Source: Desulfobacterales bacterium HSG17 (lineage in GTDB: Bacteria > Desulfobacterota > Desulfobacteria > Desulfobacterales > Desulfococcaceae). From it: 7,945 nucleotides of DNA. The notes beneath the pieces are model-generated. The model was not told the DNA's origin. It made no database searches and saw only the letters and a program-made list of their open reading frames with translations. The position numbers were made by a program, and so were the translations under genes. Shown piece by piece: positions 1-5,916 of this stretch (its first letter is position 1; each line of letters begins with the position of its first letter). The stretch spans positions 1 through 7,945 of the forward strand of contig JAUCGD010000134.1 of NCBI GenBank assembly GCA_030377945.1. Reading direction: 5' to 3'.

Positions 1-62
1 GTTAGGCGATAGCCGTAACGCACCGTTATTATAACGTTGCGGTGCGTTACGCTACGCTAACG
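1..62. repeat. Palindromic dispersed-type repeat, hairpin I
   Basis: A perfect 12-bp inverted repeat, CGTAACGCACCG (14-25) and CGGTGCGTTACG (40-51), flanks a 14-nt loop. Allowing small bulges, the pairing extends outward to the GTTAG at base 1 and the CTAAC ending near base 61, so the whole block folds into one long imperfect hairpin. GTTAGGCGATAGCC and GGTGCGTTACG style palindromes are familiar as multi-copy intergenic repeats in cyanobacteria and large sulfur-cycle bacteria (recollection, not a search). It encodes no protein and has no U-run, so it is not an obvious terminator. The repeat may continue left of the window. Confidence 0.75.
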
Positions 63-110
63 CACACAACAAAAATTATTTCCGATAATAGTCTAAGATA
101 ACTGTAACAG

Positions 111-158
111 CAGGCTTTAGCCTGGTTAAGCTTGTAGCCTGGAGCTTAAGCTCCAGGC
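111..158. repeat. Tandem palindromes, hairpins II and III (REP/MITE-like)
   Basis: Two hairpins stand side by side. CAGGCT-TT-AGCCTG occupies 111-124. A perfect 22-bp palindrome occupies 137-158, centred on TTAA, with half-site GCCTGGAGCTT. The octamer TAGCCTGG occurs twice (118-125 and 135-142), at the 3' arm of the first hairpin and the 5' arm of the second, so the two share sequence and could pair alternatively. This layout resembles REP or MITE-type elements moved in trans. No transposase lies in the window. There is no T-tract, so a classical intrinsic terminator is unlikely. Confidence 0.7.
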
Positions 159-238
159 GGCATGGGTAGATTAATAATTAGCAAATCCCTAACTTTCTGT
201 TAACAATTTGTTTCGTCTTCTTTATATCCTTTTCAAAT

Positions 239-277
239 TTGACCAATATTTTGAAAGATGATAAGGTACAGGATAAT
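239..277 (+). promoter_or_regulatory. Weak candidate sigma70-like promoter for the conflict operon
   Basis: TTGACC (239-244) is a good -35 match. At 17-bp spacing the -10 would be TAAGGT (262-267), which is poor. The better -10-like hexamer GATAAT (272-277) lies 27 bp from TTGACC, and only 15 bp from an alternative -35, TTGAAA (251-256). No combination is convincing, so this is only the most promoter-like stretch ahead of the operon. No operator palindrome is evident beside it. Confidence 0.25.
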
Positions 278-307
278 TGTTTATTACCTCGAATCTTGGA
301 GATATAT

Positions 308-311
308 GGAG
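308..311 (+). promoter_or_regulatory. Ribosome-binding site that selects the start at 318
   Basis: GGAG at 308-311 lies six bases before the ATG at 318. A second GGAG (298-301) precedes the in-frame ATG at 306 by only four bases. The spacing favours 318, which gives a protein beginning MSEQIAK; the alternative would add only MENK. Confidence 0.55.
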
Positions 312-317
312 AACAAA

Positions 318-740
318 ATGAGCGAACAGATTGCAAAACTGCTTGTAAAGATCGAAGCTGCTGATGTGGATGAAAACGAACTGGAAGATTTGACCCGCCT
401 TCTTCAGGAAGATATTGCATCACTGGATGTGGAATCTGTTGAACCGGTAAAAGGCGGTGATATACCCAAAGGTGCAATGGCCGCAGAATGGTATGAAATA
501 GGCGTACTGTCAATCAAAATGGCAACGGCTGTTCTTCCGCCGCTGATTCTGGCTGTCAAGGCATGGATAGACCGTCAGTCTCAAAACCAAAATGCTGACC
601 GGAAAGAGACCTCAGCGAGCGATCAATGGAAAGTCAAAATCGGTCTTGGCGCACTTTCTATTGATGTTGAGCGCACTACATCCAAACAGGAAATTGTTGA
701 TAAAACTGCTCAATTGCAGAAACAGATTGAAAATACTTAA
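318..740 (+). CDS. EACC1-like effector-associated small protein of a conflict system
   Basis: This 140-residue protein has three visible parts. Residues 1-40 are an acidic helical segment including ELEDLTRLLQEDIASLDVESVEPV-type sequence. Residues about 57-82 form a hydrophobic helix (IGVLSIKMATAVLPPLILAV) followed by KAWIDRQ. Residues about 98-118 look like a beta-hairpin (WKVKIGLGALSIDVERT), followed by a polar C-terminal helix. The pattern 'LTR.L..DI..LDVESVEP...P.GA' then hydrophobic helix then short beta-hairpin matches my memory of EACC1 (effector-associated constant component 1), a small partner encoded next to caspase, trypsin or TIR effectors in bacterial NTP-dependent conflict systems. 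The biochemical role of EACC1 is not established; an adaptor or restraint for the adjacent effector is inference. It has no signal peptide. The hydrophobic helix could be a membrane segment or a packing helix. It lies 11 bases ahead of the caspase-TIR gene and is surely co-transcribed with it. Confidence 0.75.
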   Translation: MSEQIAKLLVKIEAADVDENELEDLTRLLQEDIASLDVESVEPVKGGDIPKGAMAAEWYEIGVLSIKMATAVLPPLILAVKAWIDRQSQNQNADRKETSASDQWKVKIGLGALSIDVERTTSKQEIVDKTAQLQKQIENT

Positions 741-744
741 GAGA
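739..744 (+). promoter_or_regulatory. Ribosome-binding site for the caspase-TIR-STAND gene, overlapping the upstream stop
   Basis: AAGAGA (739-744) shares its first two bases with the TAA stop of the EACC1-like gene (738-740) and ends seven bases before the ATG at 752. This supports translational coupling. A TTG at 746 is in frame and would add two residues, but it sits too close to the purine run, so ATG 752 is preferred. Confidence 0.6.
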
Positions 745-751
745 ATTGACA

Positions 752-3700
752 ATGACTGAAAAATACGCACTTCTGATTGGCAACAGCGAGTATGAAGATG
801 AAAACATCCCCAACCTGACAAAGCCTCGCCGGAATATTGAGGATTTTGAGAAGGTTTTGCTTGATCCCAAAATCTGCGGATTTGTTCCTGAGCATGTCAA
901 AACTCTGGTAGATCATCCCAAAACATCTGTTGAAAAGGCTGTTTCCCGGTTTTTTTCAGGGAAAAAACGGGATGATTTTCTCCTGCTATATTTTACAGGG
1001 CATGGATTTAGGGATCAGCGGGGTGAATTTTACCTGGCTGTTCAGGATACGGAAAAGGATTTATTGGGAGCTTCTGCTGTATCTGCTGCCTTTATTACCA
1101 GGGAGATCGGCAACTGTCGGGCCAAAAATCAGCTGATTATCCTGGATTGCTGTTTCAGTGGTGCTTTCAAAGCATCCGGTGATGGTGCTGCCGGGTCGAA
1201 TGTGGTGGTTTTGACTGCCAGTGATGCAACCGAGTTTGCCTGGGAAGATGAAGAAAGTCTGGGAGAACTTGAACATTCCGTGTTTACCCATCATATGATT
1301 CAGGGATTGAAAACTGGTGATGCTGACGGGGATACAGACGGCCTGATTACCGTGACCGAGTTGTATGAATACATCAGCGGGAAAATGGCATCATCCAAAC
1401 AGAAACCGATTTGTTTACATCCGTTCAGCAGGCAGGAGGGTAAGATCATCTTTGCCAAAAATCCCGGTTCATCCCCTGTGCAGGTTCCCCAGGAGCTTTT
1501 GGACGGGCATTTCTTTATTTCCTACTCGCCTCTGGATGGTCAGGATTTTGCTTTGGAATTGTATGATGCGCTGGCTAAAGCTGACATCCCGGTCTGGATA
1601 GATCGGAATGATATGAAAGATGCAGGTCCTTCCTGGGAAGTTCAGATGCTCAGGGCTATTGAGACCTGCGCCGGGCTTTTATTTATCGGAACAACTGACA
1701 GTGTACGCCCAGATGCGGATTGCCGGGCAGAGTGGACAAAGGTTCTGAAGTATAAAAAACCGGTTATCTCCGTTTTATTTAATTCCGGTCTGGATTTGCC
1801 CCATCGGTTATCCGGTCGCAAGGATTTGGATTTCTGCAATGGGGATTTGTCATCTAATGTAACAAAATTGTGTGAGCATCTGAAATGGCTGGCAACTTCT
1901 GAAGGACAGCTTCGGATGCTGCAAGACCGTCGAAGCGATGGTCAGCATGATCTGCGCCGAACCCAAGATCCAAAACAAATTCAGCGGATCAGGGATGAAA
2001 TCACCCAACTGGATCGGGATATTACAGATCAGCAGAAAATTGTGGATAATCCCCAGGCAGTTAAAAAGCGGGTAAAAGATAGCATTGAACGGGGATTGGA
2101 GCGGGAACGTAAACCTGAAAAACCGGAAAAGGATTCCTGTGCCATTGAAGTTTGCACGCGGTTTGTAAATCCGCCGCCTGCTATGGCTCCATCCTATTTT
2201 CAGGACCGACATGTGGAAACCCGTCTTGTGTCGGATTTTCTGAAAGATAACAGCAAGTGTCAGCTTACCGTGTCAGGCAGGGGCGGGATTGGAAAAACTG
2301 CCATGATCTGCCGGGTGCTTCATGCCTTGGAAAACGGTCAGCTTCCTGATGATCTCGGCCCTTTTTTCATTGGCGGGATTGTTTATCTCAGTGCAGTTGG
2401 TTCCCGGAAGATTATTGTGCCCCATTTGTTTGCAGATTTGTGTAAACTTCTGCCGTCTGAAATTGCCGGAAAACTGGATGCGCTGTACCGTGATCCCCAT
2501 GTGAGTACAGAAAAGAAAATGGCTGCGCTGTTGTCGGCATTTCAGTTTGTCCGTTCAGGAATGCAAAACGGAGATACAGATACCGGCTCGGTGATTCTTC
2601 TGATGGATAATTTTGAAGATGTGGTGGATACTGAAACCCGGCAGATCAAAGATGCAGAACTGGATGAAGCTGTCCGCGCCATTATTGCCCATCCTCCCCA
2701 TGCTGTTAAGGTTATCATCACTACCCGGATTGTGCCTAAGAACTTGCCAACCCTCAAACCTGAACGCCAGATGCTCCTGCCCCTGGATGATGGTCTGGAA
2801 TCCCCTTATGCTGAACATATTTTACGGGAAATGGATGCCAGCGGGGCTATCGGGTTAAAAGATGCGCCTGATAAATTGCTGAATGAGGCCAGAGAAAGAA
2901 CGCGGGGCTATCCCCGTGCCCTGGAAGCCCTGTTTGCCATTCTTTCCTCAGATCGGGATACCAGTTTGGAAGATATTCTGGCTGATGCTGAAAACCTGTT
3001 GCCGGAAAACGTGGTGGAAGTGCTGGTGGGCGAAGCCTTTAACCGCTTGGATGCCTCAGCCCAGAAGGTGATGCAGGGGCTTGCCATATATGCAAGACCG
3101 GTTACACCCACAGCCCTGGATTATCTGCTGGAACCCTGGCTTCCAGGTGTGGATGCTGCCCCGGTGCTGAACAGGCTGGTAAACATGCAGTTTGTGCGCA
3201 AAGAAGGCGGTCGGTATTATCTGCATCCTGTGGACAGGGAATATGCCCTGGCAAGAATTCCAAAAGGAGAAGCTTCTGACAGGCAAAGGGAAAATCAGGC
3301 TGATACACCGTTTACGCAGTTTGCCCTGAATCATCGCGGTGCTGAATATTATAAACAAGCCAGACTGGCCAGGGCAGAGTGGAAAACCCTGGAAGATCTG
3401 AAACCGCAACTTGCGGAATTTGATTTGCGTTTTGCAAGTGAGGATTATGATACGACTGCCCGTGTGCTGCTGGATATTGATTTTGATTACATGCTCTTGT
3501 GGGGGCATTTTCGCTTAATGATAGATCTGCATGAAAAGTTGCAGGGCAGGATTGAGGATTCGGATCTTAAGGGAATAAGTGTTGGAAATATGGGGTCGGC
3601 ATATTTCTCAATCGGTCAGGTGCAAAAAGCAATCGAAAGTTATGAGCAGGCTTTGTTAATTGTCCGTGAAGCAAAAAATAGAAACGGAGAAGCTGCATGG

Positions 3701-4657
3701 CTCGGCAACCTGGGCGTCTGCTATTCAGATTTGGGTCAGACAGCCAAGGCCATTGAATACCACGAGCAGGCACTCAAAATTGAGCAGGAAATTTGCAATA
3801 GAAACGGAGAAGCTGTATGGCTCGGCAACCTGGGCGTCTGCTATTCAGATTTGGGTCAGACAGCCAAGGCCATTGAATACCACGAGCAGGCACTCAAAAT
3901 TGAGCAGGAAATTTGCAATCGGAAAGGGGAAGCAATGTCCCTCGGCAACCTGGGCAACCGCTATTCCGATTTGGGCCAGACCGTCAAAGCCATAGAATAC
4001 TTCGAGCAGGCGATCAAAATTAATCGGGAAATTGGCTATCGATATGGAGAAGTAGTATACCTTGATAGTCTAGGGAAAGCTTATATTGATCAAAATGAAT
4101 TTGAGAAAGCGATTAATTCTCTTAATGATGCTTTACAAATTGCTGATGAAATAGGTTTTGCTCAAGCACAAAATGAATCTCGTTACAGCCTTGCGCTTGA
4201 ACATTTTTTATCAGAAGCCCTGCCCGATGCCAGAACTACTGCCGAAAACGCCCAAAAATTTGATTATCCTCAGAACAACCACAAGATTACTGCCCTGCTC
4301 GGCCTAATCACCCTTCGCCAAAAAGAAATCCCCTCAGCCAGACAGGCATTTGAAACCGCCATATCCCAGGCAGACCAAATCCTGAACCAGACCCCGCAAT
4401 TTTATAAAGCCCTGGATGCAAAAGCACTTGCTCTTTCCGGGCTGGCATTGTGTGAGATAATGAAACAGGAAAACCCAAACCAGCAACCATATATTGAAGC
4501 TGCCAAAGCAGCATATCAAAAAGCCAGGGCCATCAATGTCGATGCCGGTTATGTGGGCCGGGTGCTTCGGCTTTTTAATGAACTGGCTGTTATGGATGAA
4601 AACGGGGTGTTGAAAGGGGTGCGTGAGGTGGTTGGGAACCATGATTTTCATGATTAA
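752..4657 (+). CDS. Caspase-like / TIR / NACHT-type STAND NTPase / TPR protein (NLR-like conflict effector)
   Basis: This is a 1301-residue cytoplasmic protein with six visible segments, numbered from ATG 752. (1) A caspase-like C14 domain spans 1-~235, with His84 in TGHG, Cys134 in DCCFSG and the DADGDTDG motif near 190. (2) A TIR domain spans ~253-390, with FFISYS (254-259) and a candidate catalytic Glu296 in SWEVQM after the BB-loop region. (3) A charged helical linker spans ~395-465 and ends in ERERKPEKPEK. (4) A P-loop NTPase of NACHT/STAND type begins near FQDR (483-486). It has Walker A GRGGIGKT (509-516), Walker B VILLMDNFE (614-622), sensor Arg659 in IITTR and a GYP motif (719-721). 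(5) A winged-helix region spans ~750-840. (6) 40-residue LGN-type TPRs span ~936-1135, followed by further helical repeats to the C-terminus. By family knowledge, STAND proteins oligomerise on sensing a trigger, C14 domains cleave proteins and TIR domains consume NAD. Phage defence or programmed death is inferred. The last ~8 residues (VGNHDFHD) lie in an inverted repeat. Confidence 0.93.
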   Translation: MTEKYALLIGNSEYEDENIPNLTKPRRNIEDFEKVLLDPKICGFVPEHVKTLVDHPKTSVEKAVSRFFSGKKRDDFLLLYFTGHGFRDQRGEFYLAVQDTEKDLLGASAVSAAFITREIGNCRAKNQLIILDCCFSGAFKASGDGAAGSNVVVLTASDATEFAWEDEESLGELEHSVFTHHMIQGLKTGDADGDTDGLITVTELYEYISGKMASSKQKPICLHPFSRQEGKIIFAKNPGSSPVQVPQELLDGHFFISYSPLDGQDFALELYDALAKADIPVWIDRNDMKDAGPSWEVQMLRAIETCAGLLFIGTTDSVRPDADCRAEWTKVLKYKKPVISVLFNSGLDLPHRLSGRKDLDFCNGDLSSNVTKLCEHLKWLATSEGQLRMLQDRRSDGQHDLRRTQDPKQIQRIRDEITQLDRDITDQQKIVDNPQAVKKRVKDSIERGLERERKPEKPEKDSCAIEVCTRFVNPPPAMAPSYFQDRHVETRLVSDFLKDNSKCQLTVSGRGGIGKTAMICRVLHALENGQLPDDLGPFFIGGIVYLSAVGSRKIIVPHLFADLCKLLPSEIAGKLDALYRDPHVSTEKKMAALLSAFQFVRSGMQNGDTDTGSVILLMDNFEDVVDTETRQIKDAELDEAVRAIIAHPPHAVKVIITTRIVPKNLPTLKPERQMLLPLDDGLESPYAEHILREMDASGAIGLKDAPDKLLNEARERTRGYPRALEALFAILSSDRDTSLEDILADAENLLPENVVEVLVGEAFNRLDASAQKVMQGLAIYARPVTPTALDYLLEPWLPGVDAAPVLNRLVNMQFVRKEGGRYYLHPVDREYALARIPKGEASDRQRENQADTPFTQFALNHRGAEYYKQARLARAEWKTLEDLKPQLAEFDLRFASEDYDTTARVLLDIDFDYMLLWGHFRLMIDLHEKLQGRIEDSDLKGISVGNMGSAYFSIGQVQKAIESYEQALLIVREAKNRNGEAAWLGNLGVCYSDLGQTAKAIEYHEQALKIEQEICNRNGEAVWLGNLGVCYSDLGQTAKAIEYHEQALKIEQEICNRKGEAMSLGNLGNRYSDLGQTVKAIEYFEQAIKINREIGYRYGEVVYLDSLGKAYIDQNEFEKAINSLNDALQIADEIGFAQAQNESRYSLALEHFLSEALPDARTTAENAQKFDYPQNNHKITALLGLITLRQKEIPSARQAFETAISQADQILNQTPQFYKALDAKALALSGLALCEIMKQENPNQQPYIEAAKAAYQKARAINVDAGYVGRVLRLFNELAVMDENGVLKGVREVVGNHDFHD
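3677..3919 (+). repeat. Near-identical tandem repeat in the TPR array (period 120 bp)
   Basis: Bases 3677-3799 and 3797-3919 are identical except at one position (C3696 against T3816, giving Ala982 against Val1022). Each 120-bp unit encodes one 40-residue TPR, at residues 976-1015 and 1016-1055. The preceding unit (936-975) and the two that follow (1056-1095 and 1096-1135) keep the same 40-residue period but are clearly diverged. The identity extends through synonymous positions, so the duplication or gene-conversion event is recent. Because the period is a multiple of three, gain or loss of a unit keeps the frame. Confidence 0.93.
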
Positions 4658-4719
4658 ATGATTGACTATGATTATGAGGTGTTATCATGGGAATCATTTA
4701 ATCATACAAATCATGGTTC
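4636..4719. repeat. 28-bp inverted repeat overlapping the 3' end of the caspase-TIR gene
   Basis: The left arm (4636-4663) and right arm (4692-4719) are reverse complements with two mismatches in 28 positions, separated by a 28-nt loop. ATGATT recurs within the left arm and loop (4641, 4650, 4658, 4668). The left arm contains the final codons and TAA stop (4655-4657) of the gene. Neither strand has a T-run after the stem, so it is not a classical intrinsic terminator, although a stem this long between convergent genes could still impede transcription or protect the mRNA 3' end. It resembles a dispersed palindromic repeat that was inserted at, or read into by, the coding region. Confidence 0.8.
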
Positions 4720-4758
4720 GCAGAATTCGGCTTACAATCTGGCAAAAGTCTCAAAAAT

Positions 4759-5031
4759 TTAAGAAGAACGATTGTGTTTGGCTGATATAATCGGGGTATT
4801 AACAACCAGGGCAGATAAATCATCAGACCGCCTGATGTCAAGTTTGAAGGCTTCCTGGTCAATTTCAAAATATCGGGAAATCACTTCTACCATGTCCCTG
4901 TGAAGGTTATTGAGTATTTCATCTGAAACCTCTAGCTTATCATAGATAAGAGCAAATTTCAGCCTGTTTTTTGCAATATCTTTGCTATCCTTTTTTTTGC
5001 TGACAATCTTTCGAAACCATCCGTTAAGCAT
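4759..5031 (-). CDS. minE: Cell division topological specificity factor MinE
   Basis: MinE binds membrane-bound MinD, displaces MinC and stimulates MinD ATP hydrolysis, producing the pole-to-pole oscillation or gradient that leaves midcell free for FtsZ. The 90-residue product has the family's usual length. An N-terminal amphipathic, basic segment (MLNGWFRKIVSKKK) fits the membrane-targeting sequence. Residues ~18-32 (DIAKNRLKFALIYDK) correspond to the anti-MinCD region, with Arg23 at the place of the conserved arginine. The topological specificity domain follows (EILNNLHRDMVEVISRYFEID, then a beta-strand ending VVNTPI). It is the last gene of minC-minD-minE, starting 11 bases after the minD stop. 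An A8 run on the coding strand encodes the KKK at residues 12-14. The downstream neighbour is convergent. Confidence 0.93.
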   Translation of the reverse strand: MLNGWFRKIVSKKKDSKDIAKNRLKFALIYDKLEVSDEILNNLHRDMVEVISRYFEIDQEAFKLDIRRSDDLSALVVNTPIISAKHNRSS

Positions 5032-5038
5032 AAAGGAA

Positions 5039-5044
5039 CTCCTT
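5039..5044 (-). promoter_or_regulatory. minE ribosome-binding site overlapping the minD stop codon
   Basis: On the minus strand AAGGAG lies seven bases before the minE ATG, and its first two bases are the last two of the minD TAA stop (5043-5045). This arrangement predicts coupled translation and a fixed MinD to MinE ratio. Confidence 0.75.
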
Positions 5045-5843
5045 ATCTGCTGAAACCGAGTTTGTGGCGCATTTTCTTTAAAAAGCCCTGCTGGCTCTGG
5101 GGTATCTGTATGGGAAGGTCAACCCGGCCGTTCATGCGCATGGCAATACGTCGAAAAGCTCCTCCTGCTTTTGAATCTTTCTGCATAATAAGAGGAACCC
5201 CTGTATTAGTAGATATTACCACATGGTCGTCCATTTCTACCAATCCTATCAGTTCAATTGATAAAACATCCACCATATCAGTATGACTCAGCATATCTCC
5301 GTTTTCAACCATCTGGGGGATTATCCTGTTAACCACAAGTTTTGGAGTTATGGAACGGGAATAAAGCAGTCCGATAACACGGTCTGCATCCCTGACAGAA
5401 GATACTTCCGGTGTACAGATAACAATTGCTTCATCTGCAGCAGCTACTGAATTTTCAAAGCCCTGTTCTATTCCTGCGGGACAGTCAATCAGGATAAAAT
5501 CAAATTCCTTGCGAAGATCTTTGCTGAATTCGATCATATCATCAGGATTAAGAGCATTTTTGTTATCGCTTTGGGATGCAGGAATCAGAAAAAGATTATC
5601 AATACGCCTGTCTTTAATGGCCGCCTGTTTTAACCTGCATTTACCTTTAACAGCATCAACAATGTTAAATACAATCCGGTTTTCCAGACCCATTACCACA
5701 TCCAGATTTCTCAGACCGATGTCCATATCTACAACTGCAACCCTTTTACCTTGTAAAGCAAGGGCAGCACCAATTGAAGCTGTTGCTGTTGTTTTGCCCA
5801 CTCCGCCTTTACCTGAAGTGATAACAATTGTTTTACCTTCCAA
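5043..5843 (-). CDS. minD: Septum site-determining protein MinD (ParA/MinD ATPase), TTG start
   Basis: MinD is the membrane-associated ATPase that recruits MinC to the inner membrane and is released by MinE. The 266 residues match the family length. Visible motifs are the deviant Walker A GKGGVGKT (11-18, signature Lys12 and P-loop Lys17), DMDIGLRNLD (39-48, Asp39 and Asp41), a Walker B-like FILIDCPAG with Asp120, and a C-terminal amphipathic membrane-targeting helix (QGFLKKMRHKLGFSR, about 252-266). The start is TTG, because the codon at 5843 reads TTG on the minus strand and no ATG lies before the P-loop. GAGG at 5852-5855 is placed correctly for it, and MEGKTIVITSGKGG aligns with normal MinD N-termini. 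The gap to minC upstream is 73 bases; minE follows closely downstream. Confidence 0.96.
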   Translation of the reverse strand: MEGKTIVITSGKGGVGKTTATASIGAALALQGKRVAVVDMDIGLRNLDVVMGLENRIVFNIVDAVKGKCRLKQAAIKDRRIDNLFLIPASQSDNKNALNPDDMIEFSKDLRKEFDFILIDCPAGIEQGFENSVAAADEAIVICTPEVSSVRDADRVIGLLYSRSITPKLVVNRIIPQMVENGDMLSHTDMVDVLSIELIGLVEMDDHVVISTNTGVPLIMQKDSKAGGAFRRIAMRMNGRVDLPIQIPQSQQGFLKKMRHKLGFSR

Positions 5844-5851
5844 TGTTTAAA

Positions 5852-5855
5852 CCTC
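5852..5855 (-). promoter_or_regulatory. Ribosome-binding site supporting the TTG start of minD
   Basis: GAGG on the minus strand is separated by eight bases (TTTAAACA) from the TTG at 5843-5841. It is the only purine-rich site in reach of the MinD N-terminus and is the main reason for accepting a non-ATG start. Confidence 0.65.
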
Positions 5856-5916
5856 GTAAATGATTTTATATATTAAAACCAAAAAATAGATTATATGTCA
5901 GACATTATCTTGCTCT

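Larger units (their letters stand above)
159..317 (+). other. Gene-free leader upstream of the conflict operon
   Basis: The first supported start codon is at 318, so 1-317 carries no gene I can support. Bases 1-158 hold the two palindromic blocks, with a plain AT-rich spacer at 63-110. Bases 159-317 are AT-rich and free of obvious structure, and presumably hold the promoter and 5' untranslated leader of the EACC1/caspase-TIR operon. An in-frame ATG at 258 would lengthen the first protein by 20 residues (MIRYRIIVYYLESWRYMENK), but it lacks a good ribosome-binding site and the extension does not look like the family's N-terminus. Confidence 0.5.

Noticed and set aside
178..513. A 111-codon minus-strand reading frame across the leader and the EACC1-like gene.
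   Set aside because: It opposes a well-supported gene, its product shows no recognisable domain, and it has no credible start context.
945..971. T7 and A6 runs forming a small imperfect hairpin inside the caspase domain, a possible slippage site for on/off switching.
   Set aside because: The frame is intact and the encoded SRFFSGKKRDD fits the domain. Runs this short are common in AT-rich coding DNA, and nothing else suggests phase variation.
3056..3508. A 150-codon minus-strand reading frame inside the large gene.
   Set aside because: It is antisense to the winged-helix and linker coding region, with low-complexity, cysteine/proline-scattered content and no family resemblance.
3677..3919. 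The 120-bp tandem repeat as a CRISPR array or non-coding satellite.
   Set aside because: There are no short repeats with unique spacers. The units are contiguous, in frame and encode canonical TPRs.
3660..3995. A 111-codon plus-strand reading frame with internal repeats, overlapping the TPR region.
   Set aside because: Its repeats only echo the 120-bp TPR units in another frame. It has no ribosome-binding site or family match, and the TPR frame is clearly the coding one.
4636..4719. The inverted repeat as a bidirectional intrinsic terminator between the convergent operons.
   Set aside because: Neither strand has a T-tract after the stem, and the 28-nt loop is large. Transcript protection or weak termination is possible, but I cannot support a terminator call.
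4991..4998. The A8 run in minE (coding strand) as a programmed frameshift.
   Set aside because: The zero-frame product is a full-length, normal MinE, and the alternative frames give no meaningful protein.
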